A stretch of DNA of 64,000 nt from Sulfurimonas sp. (lineage in GTDB: Bacteria > Campylobacterota > Campylobacteria > Campylobacterales > Sulfurimonadaceae). The stretch spans positions 434,001-498,000 of the forward strand of contig NZ_JAQTOD010000001.1 of assembly GCF_028713515.1 (NCBI RefSeq). Reading direction: 5' to 3'. The notes under the pieces were generated by a model that saw only the letters and a program-made list of their open reading frames with translations, searched no databases and was not told the DNA's origin. Shown piece by piece: positions 31,141-40,910 of the stretch (positions within the stretch are counted from its first letter, which is position 1; each line of letters starts with the position of its first letter). The position numbers were made by a program, and so were the translations under genes.

Positions 31141-31908
31141 TTATTGAAAAGTTGTTCCGCCATCAATAACGATTGTTTGTCCCGTAAGCCATGAGGAGTT
31201 ATTTGAACACAAGAAAAGGCATGCTCCCGTTAAATCTTCAGCTTCTCCCATACGAGAAAGAGGAGAGCGTCTTACCACTTCACTCTTTACCTCTTCATAA
31301 TTTGGAAATGCTTTTAGTGCATCAGTGTCAATCGGTCCACCACTTACCGCATTTACACGAATGCCTTTTTCACCAAGTTCAGCAGCGGCATAACGAACCA
31401 TAGCTTCAACCGCAGCTTTGTTTGTTCCATGACCTGCATAATTTGGAGTATATACAAGATTGCCGGTAGAACTCATACTTATGATGCTTCCGCCGCCTGT
31501 TAGCTCCATTCTCTTAGCTGCTTCTTGTGCACCAACAACAAACGCATCAACTGTCGCTGTATAGATATTGTTTAACCCTTTTGGTTTTAACCTCATAAAT
31601 GGACCAAATCCGCCAACAACCGCGCGACCTGAAATAATAGCATTTGAGATAAAAAAGTCTAATCTGTCAAAATCTTTATCAAACTCTGCGTAAACATCTT
31701 TGTATGTTTCAGGCTCTAAAATATCAAGCTTATAGGCTCTAGCTTTTACGCCATACTTTGATTCAACATCGGCAATTATCTCATTTGCTGCATCAGCTTT
31801 TGTTGCATAAGTAAATGCTACATCACACCCTTTTTGAGCAAACGCATATACAACCGCCTTGCCAATTCCACGAGTTCCGCCACTTATAAATAGAGTTTTT
31901 CCAGTCAT
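31141..31908 (-). CDS. Short-chain dehydrogenase/reductase, FabL-like enoyl-ACP reductase candidate
   Basis: 255 aa Rossmann protein. NAD(P) motif SGGTRGIGKA at 9-18, SNAIISG, catalytic Ser in SMSSTGN near 147, and Y-x3-K in YAGHGTNKAAVEAMV. The C-terminus LTGQTIVIDGGTTF is the classical SDR end. The wide spacing and context (M16 protease, dapA, SDR) match the Campylobacter neighbourhood of an SDR of unclear substrate. FabL-type enoyl reductase is one possibility. It overlaps dapA's stop by one base. Confidence 0.85.
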   Translation of the reverse strand: MTGKTLFISGGTRGIGKAVVYAFAQKGCDVAFTYATKADAANEIIADVESKYGVKARAYKLDILEPETYKDVYAEFDKDFDRLDFFISNAIISGRAVVGGFGPFMRLKPKGLNNIYTATVDAFVVGAQEAAKRMELTGGGSIISMSSTGNLVYTPNYAGHGTNKAAVEAMVRYAAAELGEKGIRVNAVSGGPIDTDALKAFPNYEEVKSEVVRRSPLSRMGEAEDLTGACLFLCSNNSSWLTGQTIVIDGGTTFQ

Positions 31909-32801
31909 TATAATCCTTTAATTTCGTAGTTTTTCATCACAGCTTCTAATTTTTTTAAGTTGTCGTTGCTTGGCGCAACGAGTGGAAGTCTGTATTCAAG
32001 TGTATCAATCAATCCTGCGATAAACATAGCTGCTTTTATCATGATAGGATTTGACTCAATAAAGAGGACTTTATTGATGGGAAATAGTTTATCGTTAAGA
32101 ACTTTTGAAGATGCAAAATCACCGCTAAGGGCTTTTGCAACCAGTTCACTTTTAAAATCAGGCAGTAGATTTGATGTAACAGAAGTTATACCAGCGCCGC
32201 CGTTAGCAAGTATTGCATAGTCAATCGCATCATCACCGCTAAATACTTTTAAATCTGGTCTACGAGAGAGAAGCTCAATAGTTCTCTCTATGTTTCCGCT
32301 TGCCTCTTTTATGCCGTATATATTTTTAACATCATTAAAAAGTCTTATAACGGTGTCTGCTTGGATATCAACTCCAGTTCTCCCAGGGACATTATAAAGC
32401 ATAAAAGGAAGTTCTGCAACTGACTCTGCAATCGTTTTGTAGTGTTGATAAAGTCCCTCTTGAGATGGCTTGTTATAGTACGGTGCAACTGAAAATATAG
32501 CATCAACTCCACACTTTTGAGCAGTTTTTGCCGCTTCAATTGCCTCTGCAGTTGAGTTACTTCCAGCACCTGCTAAAACTTTGGTGTTAGTTCCCTTGCA
32601 GACAGCTACTGCAATCTCCATGCAGATTCTATCCTCATCATAAGTTAGTGTTGCGCTCTCGCCGGTTGTACCGACTGGACAAACAGCATTTATTCCATTG
32701 TTTATTTGTCTTTTAATCAAATCAGCATATTTTTGCTCATCTAATTTTCCATTTTTAAAAGGAGTTATCAGGGCCGTTGTTGAGCCTGTTACTAGATTCA
32801 T
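31908..32801 (-). CDS. dapA: 4-hydroxy-tetrahydrodipicolinate synthase
   Basis: 297 aa, full length. GTTGESATLT near 44-53, catalytic Tyr in MLYNVPGRTG near 132-141 and Schiff-base Lys in IYGIKEASGN near 160. It condenses pyruvate and aspartate semialdehyde, the first step to lysine and diaminopimelate. It lies in a leftward run pyrD, M16 protease, dapA, SDR with 1-4-base overlaps, the same order known in Campylobacter. Confidence 0.97.
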   Translation of the reverse strand: MNLVTGSTTALITPFKNGKLDEQKYADLIKRQINNGINAVCPVGTTGESATLTYDEDRICMEIAVAVCKGTNTKVLAGAGSNSTAEAIEAAKTAQKCGVDAIFSVAPYYNKPSQEGLYQHYKTIAESVAELPFMLYNVPGRTGVDIQADTVIRLFNDVKNIYGIKEASGNIERTIELLSRRPDLKVFSGDDAIDYAILANGGAGITSVTSNLLPDFKSELVAKALSGDFASSKVLNDKLFPINKVLFIESNPIMIKAAMFIAGLIDTLEYRLPLVAPSNDNLKKLEAVMKNYEIKGL

Positions 32802-34099
32802 TTTTTGCCTTTTTTCAAAATTAGCGTTGTTGATTTACTAAAGTCAAAGTACTTATTTGCAGCCTCTTTCACATCTTTAACTGTTATCTTCTCTATAGCA
32901 TCTTCATATGTTAAAAGCGGTGTTAAATCTCCTCTGACAAGATAGCTTCCAAAGAGTTCCGCTACAGAAGTTGAACCCTCAAGCGAGTATATAAAATCAG
33001 ATTTTGTGTTGATTTTTACCTTTTCAATCTCGCTTAATTCAACATTTTCATTTTTGATAAGTTCTATCTGCGCGATTATCTCTTTTTCAACATCTTCGAC
33101 TTTTACATCTGGGTTACACGATGCTAAAAATATAAACAAACCTGGGTCAATATTTTGCATATTGTAAGCATAGATGCTGTTTACAAGGCGTTTTTTATCT
33201 ATGAGTTCTTTGTATAGTCTTGAGCTTTTTCCAGAGAAAAGAATCTCGGAAATCACACTTAGAGTGACTTGATCTTTACTTTTAAAGTTTGGAATATGAA
33301 AAGTCATAGCTAACATCTCAACTTCACTCTCTTTGTAGATTATTGCTCTTTTTGGACCATTTTGCTCAGGTTCTATAAACTTAACTTCAGGAATTTTTAC
33401 TCTGTTTTTGATACCGCCAAACTCTTTTTCTGCTTTTTTAAATACATCTTTTGGCTTAACATCACCAGTTATCATAAGTACTGCGTTGTTTGGCTGATAG
33501 TAAGTTTTGTGAAAATCTTTTATATCTTTTAGTGTCCAAGTTTGGATATCGTTCATGAATCCAATTGGTGTCCAGTGGTATGGATGGTAAGTGTAAGCGT
33601 TATTAAACATTGCAAAGTAGAGATATCCAAGTGGAGAGTTTTCAGTTCTCCATCTGCGCTCTTCTGCTACAACATTGCGTTCAGGTTGAAACTCTTTGTC
33701 TTTTAGATTTAGATTTTGCATAAGTTCTGCGTAAAGTTTTAGAGATTTTCCAAGATTGTCACTGCTTGATTTTATGTAGTAGTGAGTGTAGTCAAAACTT
33801 GTTGAAGCATTATTGACTCCGCCCATACTCTTAACTTCTTTATCAAACTCCCCAGCAGAAAGGTTTTTAGTGGATTTGAAGTTCATATGCTCAAGCATAT
33901 GTGCTATGCCTGTTTTGCCCATAACCTCATTTCTGCTACCAACTTTATAAAATATATCTGTACTGATAACATTTGTGTTGTTTTGTAGCGGAATTACAAC
34001 TATCTGCAAGCCATTTTCTAGAGTTTTCGTCTCATATTTTGGTAGTGATGATGCCATTAAGGCTCCTGAAATTAGTATATAAATTAAAAATTGTCTCAT
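32798..34099 (-). CDS. M16-family zinc protease (processing-protease-like)
   Basis: 433 aa with a signal peptide (about 1-16), so periplasmic. The inverted zinc motif HMLEHMNFK (HXXEH) is near 66-74 and the third ligand Glu is in the segment NLKDKEFQPERNVVAEER. Both M16 half-domains are present, so one chain acts as a whole clamshell-type peptidase. Overlaps pyrD and dapA by 4 bases each. Substrate unknown. Confidence 0.92.
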   Translation of the reverse strand: MRQFLIYILISGALMASSLPKYETKTLENGLQIVVIPLQNNTNVISTDIFYKVGSRNEVMGKTGIAHMLEHMNFKSTKNLSAGEFDKEVKSMGGVNNASTSFDYTHYYIKSSSDNLGKSLKLYAELMQNLNLKDKEFQPERNVVAEERRWRTENSPLGYLYFAMFNNAYTYHPYHWTPIGFMNDIQTWTLKDIKDFHKTYYQPNNAVLMITGDVKPKDVFKKAEKEFGGIKNRVKIPEVKFIEPEQNGPKRAIIYKESEVEMLAMTFHIPNFKSKDQVTLSVISEILFSGKSSRLYKELIDKKRLVNSIYAYNMQNIDPGLFIFLASCNPDVKVEDVEKEIIAQIELIKNENVELSEIEKVKINTKSDFIYSLEGSTSVAELFGSYLVRGDLTPLLTYEDAIEKITVKDVKEAANKYFDFSKSTTLILKKGKK

Positions 34100-35154
34100 C
34101 TTCTGTCAGCGCCTATGGCTTCTGTTATGTTGTCGTACCCATCGGCTTTTATTAACTCTGTTAGTTCAAGATTTATATCTCTTATCATATCAGGTCCATG
34201 AAATATGAGCCCACTATATATCTGAACAAGCGATGCTCCAGCTTTTATGCGTTTGTATGCCTCTTGTGCGGAGTCAATCCCGCCAACTGAGATAAGTACT
34301 GTTTTTCCATAAAGCTCTTTTGCCACCGCTTCAAATATCTCAAAACTTCTCTTTTTCAAAACTGCACCGCTAAGCCCACCGATAGCTTTTGGGTGTTTAA
34401 CGAGTGAGTAATCAACTGTCGTATTTGTAGCGATGATTCCATCTGCACCGCACTCAACCGCTAGCTTTGTAAGCGTTACCGCATCTTCTTCTGTCATATC
34501 AGGTGCTATTTTTAGTAGAATTGGCTTTGAAGTTATTGCTTTTGCTTCTTGAAAAAGCTTTGCTATAAACGCTTCATTTTGCAGGTCGCGAAGCCCAGGA
34601 GTGTTTGGAGAGGAGATATTTATAACCAGATAATCGCCAAGAGTGTGTAGAGCCTCTATCAACGAAATATAGTCATTTACTGCTTCACTATCAAGTGTCG
34701 TTTTGTTTTTTCCAATGTTTATGCCGATTGGAGTTGTAAAAGGAAACCTTTTTTCCAGTCTCTTTTTTACTTCCAAAAGCCCTTCATTGTTGAATCCCAT
34801 AGCATTTTGGATGCTCTCTTCGTCAATATGACGAAACATTCTAGGTTTTGGATTTCCATTTTGAGGTTTAGGCGTAACAGTGCCAATCTCAGTAAAACCA
34901 AAACCCAAAATCTGCATACCGCGAATCATGGTGGCATTTTTGTCAAACCCAGCACCAAGTCCAATAGGATTTAAAAATGTACGACCAAAAAGCTCTTGTG
35001 TTAAAACGCTGTTTGTGATGAAATGAGACCCTAAAAATGAGTTAAAAGGAATCTGGCAAACATTTGGCACCCTAAGAGCGAATTCTGCCAGTTTATGAGC
35101 GTTTTCAGGCTCTAGTTTAAAAAGCCAAGGTTTGATGCTTTGGTAATCAATCAT
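34096..35154 (-). CDS. pyrD: Dihydroorotate dehydrogenase (quinone), class 2
   Basis: 352 aa. The N-terminal helix pair for quinone access (KPWLFKLEPENAHKLAEFAL) marks class 2. FMN-binding and catalytic segments GLGAGFDKN, NISSPNTPGLRDLQ and SVGGIDSAQEAYKRIKAGAS are intact. It oxidises dihydroorotate to orotate for pyrimidines at the inner membrane. First gene of the leftward dapA operon. About 170 bases to the divergent YceI-like gene must hold both promoters. Confidence 0.97.
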   Translation of the reverse strand: MIDYQSIKPWLFKLEPENAHKLAEFALRVPNVCQIPFNSFLGSHFITNSVLTQELFGRTFLNPIGLGAGFDKNATMIRGMQILGFGFTEIGTVTPKPQNGNPKPRMFRHIDEESIQNAMGFNNEGLLEVKKRLEKRFPFTTPIGINIGKNKTTLDSEAVNDYISLIEALHTLGDYLVINISSPNTPGLRDLQNEAFIAKLFQEAKAITSKPILLKIAPDMTEEDAVTLTKLAVECGADGIIATNTTVDYSLVKHPKAIGGLSGAVLKKRSFEIFEAVAKELYGKTVLISVGGIDSAQEAYKRIKAGASLVQIYSGLIFHGPDMIRDINLELTELIKADGYDNITEAIGADRR

Positions 35155-35326
35155 ATCTGTTGTTTAACCTTTAAAAAATTTAGAGATTATACTAAAAAAA
35201 AGTAAAAGAGAGCCTATTTTGTTATTGTGTTGAGTTTAGTGTAGCTTCGTTGAATATAAATATTTTTACTCATTTTAGTGTAAGAAAAAGCGGTTATACT
35301 CCTTCAATAATAACAAAAGGATTCGT

Positions 35327-35959
35327 ATGAAAAAAATAGTATTGTTGGCTGTTATTGCCATTTTAGCTTTTGGCTCGTCAGTTGGTGCAAGTGAAAAAAG
35401 TGGTTGTGAGCTCTCCCAAGTTGGAGCAGTAGAGGTTGGTTGGACTGGATATAAGACGCCAGCTAAAGTTGGAGTTGGTGGCTCTTTTGATAGTGTGAAA
35501 TATACCCCAGTTGCCAAAAGTGGAAATAATTTTCGTTCTGTTTTGGTTGGTTCAACTGTTGTGATAGACACAACAACTGTTAACTCAAAAAATCAAGGTC
35601 GTGATGAGAAGCTAGTTAAATTTTTCTTTGGTATGATGAGTCAAAAAAATATTGAGGCAAAAATAGTAGATATTAAAGCTGACGAAAAAATAAAAGATGC
35701 CCCAAGAACTGGTATTGTTAGCGTTGAGATAGATATGAACGGTGTTAAGAAAATAGTTCTAATGAAATACAGTTTCAAAGATAGTGTATTTGAAGCAACT
35801 GGTGTAATTGACATCTTAGAGTTTAACGCAAACAAAGCACTAAGTTCAATAAATCAAGCTTGTTTTGATCTTCATGGTGGAAAAACATGGAGCGATGTAG
35901 CGATAAGTTTTAAAACAAAGATAGAAGCACTTGTCTGTAATGCTAAACCTTTAAAGTAA
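35327..35959 (+). CDS. YceI-family periplasmic lipid-binding-like protein
   Basis: 210 aa. Signal peptide at 1-21 (LAVIAILAFGSSVGAS). The rest is a beta-barrel of lipocalin shape: VEVGWTGYKTP, GGSFDSVKYTP, STVVIDTTTVNSKNQGRDEK and a LHGGKTWSDVAIS end. YceI-like proteins carry isoprenoid or other amphiphilic ligands. Two Cys (residues 26 and 183 region) may form a disulfide. Stands alone, with terminator. Confidence 0.82.
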   Translation: MKKIVLLAVIAILAFGSSVGASEKSGCELSQVGAVEVGWTGYKTPAKVGVGGSFDSVKYTPVAKSGNNFRSVLVGSTVVIDTTTVNSKNQGRDEKLVKFFFGMMSQKNIEAKIVDIKADEKIKDAPRTGIVSVEIDMNGVKKIVLMKYSFKDSVFEATGVIDILEFNANKALSSINQACFDLHGGKTWSDVAISFKTKIEALVCNAKPLK

Positions 35960-35966
35960 ACCAACC

Positions 35967-35998
35967 CACTCTTAACTATGTTTCATTGGTTAAGAGTG
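35967..35998. terminator. Bidirectional terminator between YceI-like gene and broken GGDEF/EAL gene
   Basis: CACTCTTAAC (35967-35976) and GTTAAGAGTG (35989-35998), a perfect 10-bp stem with a 12-base loop between convergent genes, followed by TCTGTTT. Confidence 0.65.
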
Positions 35999-36003
35999 TC
36001 TGT

Positions 36004-38446
36004 TTAACTGCTCTTGTGTTGCTCGCTGAATATTTTGAACTGCTCTGGTAGAAGTGGTTTGCTGTAAAAATAACCTTGAATCTCATTACATCCCTGTTCT
36101 CTTAGATATTCTAACTGCTCTATCGTCTCTACACCCTCAGCAATTGTTTCCAGCCCAAGACTGTGTGCCATTTGAATTATTGCACTTACGATTGCCTTGT
36201 CCTCTTCATCTGTGCTGATATCACGGACAAAAGATTGATCAATTTTAAGCTTATATATTTTAAATTTCTTGAGATAGCTTAAAGATGAGTATCCAGTTCC
36301 AAAATCATCAATTGACATTCGTATGCCTTGTTCATAAAGGTTGTTCATAATAGAAATAGCCATTTGTGGGTTGTGCATAGCCGTTCTAGTTCGAGATACT
36401 CTGGTGCTAGGCTGTTTTTTTTAACATAGCTGTAACTATTCTAGAGAGATTTGGTTGACGAAATTGGATGGAAGAGATGTTGACTGCAACTACAATCGCA
36501 AGACCATTGTCAACCCATATTTTTGTTTGAGCAATAGCAGTGCGCAGTACCCACTCTCCAATTGAGATGATTAATCCATTCTCTTCAGCAATAGGGATAA
36601 ATTCCGCTGGTGAGATTATTCCTAGCTGTGGATTTTCCCAGCGTAGGAGGACTTCAGCACCAATAATATTTCCATTTTTAAGTGATATTTGTGGTTGATA
36701 GACTAGATATAGCTCATTTTTCTCAAGCGCATGATGTAGTGCATTGCTTAGCACAAGGGTACGAGTAGAGCGTTTTTGCATCTCTTGTGTAAAGAAGCAG
36801 TAGTTGTTGCGACCCTCTTGTTTTGCGCGATACATAGCTGCATCTGCATTTTTAGAGAGAGTTTCTATGTCTAAACCATCAGAAGGATACAGAGCTATCC
36901 CAATAGAAGCCGTTACTATAATCTCATATTCATTAACAAGGAAAGATTCAGCCGTAATCTTTAGCAATTTTTGTGCTATTAGCAGAGAGGTTTTTGCGTC
37001 GGTATCTGGGAAGAGTAGGACAAATTCATCTCCACCAAGTCTTGCTATTGTATCTTCTTCACGCAATAGTAACCCAAAGCGTCTTGCAATCTCAACTAGC
37101 AGTGCGTCACCGATAGAATGCCCAAGAGTATCATTAATCTCTTTGAAGTGATCAAGGTCAATAAACATGATTGAAAAACTTTGGTCATTATGCTTTGCAA
37201 GATTAAGCACATATTGGAACCGGTCATTTAGTTGTGCTCGATTTGGTAATCCAGTGAGTAAATCATAGTTTGCTAAATAATGAATTTTTTCCGTGGTTTG
37301 CTTCTGCTGTGTTATGTCTTCTTCTATGGCAATATAGTGTGTTGTGCGACCATTTGTATCCACAACAGGAGAGACACTGATAAAATATGTATATTCTGTG
37401 CCATCTTTTCTTTTGTTGGTAAACTCTCCTTGCCATGATAAACCACGGGTAATAGAGAACCACATATCATCATGCGCGTTTAGTGGCGTTTTGCCTGATT
37501 TTAAAAAGCGTGGATTTTTCTCTATTGCCTCTTCAGCTGTGTAGCCAGTAGCCTTCACAAAAGCACTATTTACATAGCTTATGTTGCCTTTAAAATCTGT
37601 AATTATAATGATATTAGAACTTTGCTCCATAGCTTGTGCTTGTATATTTAGAGAAATTTCTGCTTTTTTGTTTGCAGCCTCGCGGTCAAAGTTTTTTAAA
37701 GCAAAGTCAATGTCTGTAGCCATTTTTATGAGAAGTTTTTGTGCCATTTCATCAAAAGCATTAACCTCGCTAGCATATAAAGTGAAGACACCAATAACTA
37801 AACCATCACGATGAAGTGGAAGAGCAGCTGAAGCCCTCCATCCAAATTGCTCTCTTTTTTGATGCCATAGTGCAGTTGCAGAATCATTTTGAAAATCCTG
37901 ACACCAGTATGGTCTATCTTCACGAAATACAATTCCAGTGGGTCCATGACTTGTTGGACTGTTTGCACTAGTTGAGATATGTAGATTTTTTAGATATTCT
38001 GTTCCACTTCCAGCGTAAAAAGTAGGTTTTAGCTCTTGTTTTTTTTCGTCATACATACCTATCCACGCCATTAGCATACCGCCAAACTCCACTGCATCTT
38101 GGCAGATAACCTTAAAAAGTTCGTTTTCATTAGTAGAGTAAACGATTGCTTGATCACACCGACTCAATGCTATATATAGTTGTGTGAGGCGATTGGCTTC
38201 ATTCTCTGATTTTTGTCTGTTTGTCTCTAACTTTGAGAGTTGTTGTTGTGTCTCATAAAGCCAACCAAAGATACTGCTTTTTTTGTTTGAAGGTATTATA
38301 ATGGGGGAGTAAAAATCCCCGCTTCCTATTGCGTTAATGGTAGTATAAAGCTCATTGAGGGAGGCTCCTAGTACCATTTGAAGAGATTTGTAGATACGCC
38401 ATAACATAAATGCGAGAATTAAACCAAAGATTACGATAGAAATCAA
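36004..38446 (-). pseudogene. Broken PAS-GAF-GGDEF-EAL cyclic-di-GMP gene
   Basis: Two frames (38446-36407 and 36378-36004) together encode a membrane helix, a HAMP-like linker, GAF, PAS, GGDEF (ARLGGDEFVLL) and EAL. The EAL domain starts intact (GAEVLLRWENP) but leaves frame at a run of eight A/T pairs (36415-36422); a second shift follows within 40 bases before MHNPQMAI and the rest (MSIDDFGTGYSSLSYL). The beginning is also missing: the frame opens just after the pdxA stop with only a TTG and no ribosome binding site, and the usual first helix and sensor domain are absent. The GGDEF part might still be made, but a working EAL is unlikely. Confidence 0.85.
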
Positions 38447-38467
38447 GTAGATTTTTGTTGGATGAAA

Positions 38468-39418
38468 TCATATCTCTCTGCTTGTTTTTTGTTTAATGTT
38501 TTGATTGTAGCAAAAATTAACTGCGCTTTTTATTGCATTTTCATAGCTAAGAGTGTTTGCAATATTTTTATAAGCAATATCAAAAGCTGTCCCATGGTCA
38601 ACTGAAGTTCTAGTGATTGGTAAATTTAGTGAGATATTTATACTCTCATCAAAATATAGTGCCTTAAGAGGTGCTAGACCTTGATCGTGATACATCGCGA
38701 CAAAGTAGTAAAAATTTTCCCTAGAACGAGGCGTAAAAGCTATGTCTGGAACAATTGGACCAACAAACTGCTCAAAACCAATTTTTAGATTGGCACTCTT
38801 TATGGCTTTTGTGATTATAAGCTCTTCGTTGCCGAGTACTCCGTTATCGCCAGCATGTGGATTTAGACCCAAAACAGCAATTTTTTCTTTTGAAATTGAG
38901 CTGTGAAGATCCAAAAAAAACTGTTTTAACTTTTTATATTTTATGGATGATGCTACATCCTTTAGTGGTATATGTTCAGTAAAAAGTGCCACAAACATCA
39001 TCTGGCATCCAAGCATCATGATGGCATCTTTTTTGAAGTAGTCTCGGAGTAGGTCGGTGTGACCTTTGTATCTGATTCCAGCCATCATCCATGCCTCTTT
39101 ATGGATTGGCATTGTTACAACAGCATCGGCACTCTTTTGCTCACAGAGTTTAACCGCACTCAAAAATGAGTCGTATGAGTATTTTCCACTCTGCGCAGTT
39201 GTTTTTCCTGCTTCTATAAAAAACTCGCCATCTATGGCAAATATCTCAAAATTTTTTGGAACTTGTACGCCTAAGAGTTTCGTAGCTTGATTCAACATGA
39301 GGGAGTTTATGCAGTAAATCGGTCTGCAAAACTCCAAAATTTTCTGGTGCGATTTTAATGCTATCTCAATTCCAACGCCATTTAAGTCACCAACACTAAT
39401 TGCGATGCGAGGCTTCAT
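38468..39418 (-). CDS. pdxA: 4-hydroxythreonine-4-phosphate dehydrogenase
   Basis: 316 aa. Metal-binding His are in YKGHTDLLRD and AMYHDQGLAP; the N-terminus ISVGDLNGVGIEIALK is the family start. It oxidises 4-phosphohydroxy-threonine, which PdxJ then joins with deoxyxylulose phosphate to make pyridoxine phosphate. It overlaps pdxJ by 4 bases. The broken GGDEF/EAL frame starts immediately after its stop. Confidence 0.96.
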   Translation of the reverse strand: MKPRIAISVGDLNGVGIEIALKSHQKILEFCRPIYCINSLMLNQATKLLGVQVPKNFEIFAIDGEFFIEAGKTTAQSGKYSYDSFLSAVKLCEQKSADAVVTMPIHKEAWMMAGIRYKGHTDLLRDYFKKDAIMMLGCQMMFVALFTEHIPLKDVASSIKYKKLKQFFLDLHSSISKEKIAVLGLNPHAGDNGVLGNEELIITKAIKSANLKIGFEQFVGPIVPDIAFTPRSRENFYYFVAMYHDQGLAPLKALYFDESINISLNLPITRTSVDHGTAFDIAYKNIANTLSYENAIKSAVNFCYNQNIKQKTSREI

Positions 39419-40206
39419 CTTGTGGTTAGTTTTTTCATATCTTTTACAGCAGTTGCTAAACCGCTAAAAACAGCTCTTGCAACTATACTTTGCCCGATAT
39501 TTAACTCTGTTATCTCTTTGATACCCATCATACAAGAGACATTGTGATAGTTAAGTCCATGTCCAGCGGCAACTTCAAGACCTATATTTTTGGCATAAGC
39601 GGCTGATTTTTGGATGTTGTCTATTGCTTTTTCCAGTCTGCTTGATAGCTCATATCTAGGCAATTCAAGCTCTTTTACGGAGTGGTTTGAGTGAGGAAGC
39701 GATGAGTTTAGCATGGCAAAAAGATTTGCAAAAGCACCTGTGTGAAGCTCTACTATCTCAGCGCCCAACTCTTTGGATTTTTGCATAGCTTCTATAGTTG
39801 GATCTACAAACAGCGAAACAGGAATCAAAGAGTCGTGCAACTGCTCTATGGCGTACTTTATCTCATCTTCATATCTAAAAACATCAAGCCCACCCTCTGT
39901 TGTAACTTCCTCTCTTTTTTCTGGAACAAGCGTCACGCGGTGCGGTTTTAGCTCACAGACGATGTCTAAAATCTCTCTATTTATGGAACACTCAAGATTT
40001 ACTGGCAAACTAGAGTGCTTTAAAATATTTTGTACATCAACATCTTGTATGTGTCGTCTATCTTCTCTTAAATGTATGGTTATCTGATCTGCTCCACTCT
40101 TGCATGCAACAAAAAGAGCTTGTAGTATCTCTGGGTCATTCACTCTCCGTGCCTCTCTTAAAACTGCTACATGGTCTATGTTTACACCTAGTTTCATACT
40201 GTTCAA
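39415..40206 (-). CDS. pdxJ: Pyridoxine 5'-phosphate synthase
   Basis: 263 aa TIM barrel. MKLGVNIDHVAVLREARR at the start, QITIHLREDRRHIQD, VTLVPEKREEVTTEGGLD and AAGHGLNYHNV are all conserved. Works with PdxA in vitamin B6 synthesis, which fits the 4-base overlap. It also overlaps the upstream acyltransferase by 4 bases. The start at the second Met (MKLG) is what the family uses. Confidence 0.96.
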   Translation of the reverse strand: MNSMKLGVNIDHVAVLREARRVNDPEILQALFVACKSGADQITIHLREDRRHIQDVDVQNILKHSSLPVNLECSINREILDIVCELKPHRVTLVPEKREEVTTEGGLDVFRYEDEIKYAIEQLHDSLIPVSLFVDPTIEAMQKSKELGAEIVELHTGAFANLFAMLNSSLPHSNHSVKELELPRYELSSRLEKAIDNIQKSAAYAKNIGLEVAAGHGLNYHNVSCMMGIKEITELNIGQSIVARAVFSGLATAVKDMKKLTTR

Positions 40207-40904
40207 TTTGTTACCTTTGTCATAAATTTGTTGTACTCTTCTTCTAACGCTTCTGCTTTAATAATCTCGCCAAAAAAGACTTCAACTATTTTTCTCTCTT
40301 TAAAAGGGGAATTTTTAAGTACTTTTTCTAAAGTATCGTTTATAAAAACAGGAACCACTTCAAGATGATTTGCAAGGGCTATCTTTGAGGCTCCGTTTTG
40401 AAAGCTTTTAATCCCAACTCCACCGTATCTCTCACCTTCAGGAAAGATATAGATGTTTAAATCATCCACTTTCGCAAGAGTTCCCTTTATCTTTTTAAAA
40501 AATGCAAAAAGCCCTTTTTTATTCTCTATATCAACACTTATACATCCGCTATACTTGAAAAAATCACCATAAATGGCACTAAAGAGTTTCTCTTTTGCTA
40601 TCCAAGTCCCAGTTTTGTTAAACTTGTAAAATATACTCTCCATAACTATCATGTCAAGCAGTGAACGGTGGTTTATAGCGTAGAGTATATGATTTTTTGT
40701 CGGTATATTGCCAATAATTTTAGCCTCAATATTTAAAAACTCTAAGACACCATTTGAGAAATTTTGACGACTTTTTGAGAGTTCTTTGTATAAAAAGCTC
40801 TCGGAGATAAAAGGATGAAAGAATGTTTTTTTAAAAACAGCTATATATCTGTAGCCTTCTTTAATCATAAAAAAATATTTAAAAAGTTTTTTTAACAAAA
40901 TCAA
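40203..40904 (-). CDS. PlsC-like 1-acyl-glycerol-phosphate acyltransferase
   Basis: 233 aa. HX4D motif NHRSLLDM near 78-85 and the second block IFPEGERYGG near 157-166 define the lysophosphatidate acyltransferase family. It acylates a lysophospholipid at the inner membrane. Basic N-terminal region, no clear full membrane helix apart from the amphipathic start. A second PlsC elsewhere in the genome is likely, so the exact substrate is open. Confidence 0.85.
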   Translation of the reverse strand: MILLKKLFKYFFMIKEGYRYIAVFKKTFFHPFISESFLYKELSKSRQNFSNGVLEFLNIEAKIIGNIPTKNHILYAINHRSLLDMIVMESIFYKFNKTGTWIAKEKLFSAIYGDFFKYSGCISVDIENKKGLFAFFKKIKGTLAKVDDLNIYIFPEGERYGGVGIKSFQNGASKIALANHLEVVPVFINDTLEKVLKNSPFKERKIVEVFFGEIIKAEALEEEYNKFMTKVTN

Positions 40905-40910
40905 TCCTAA

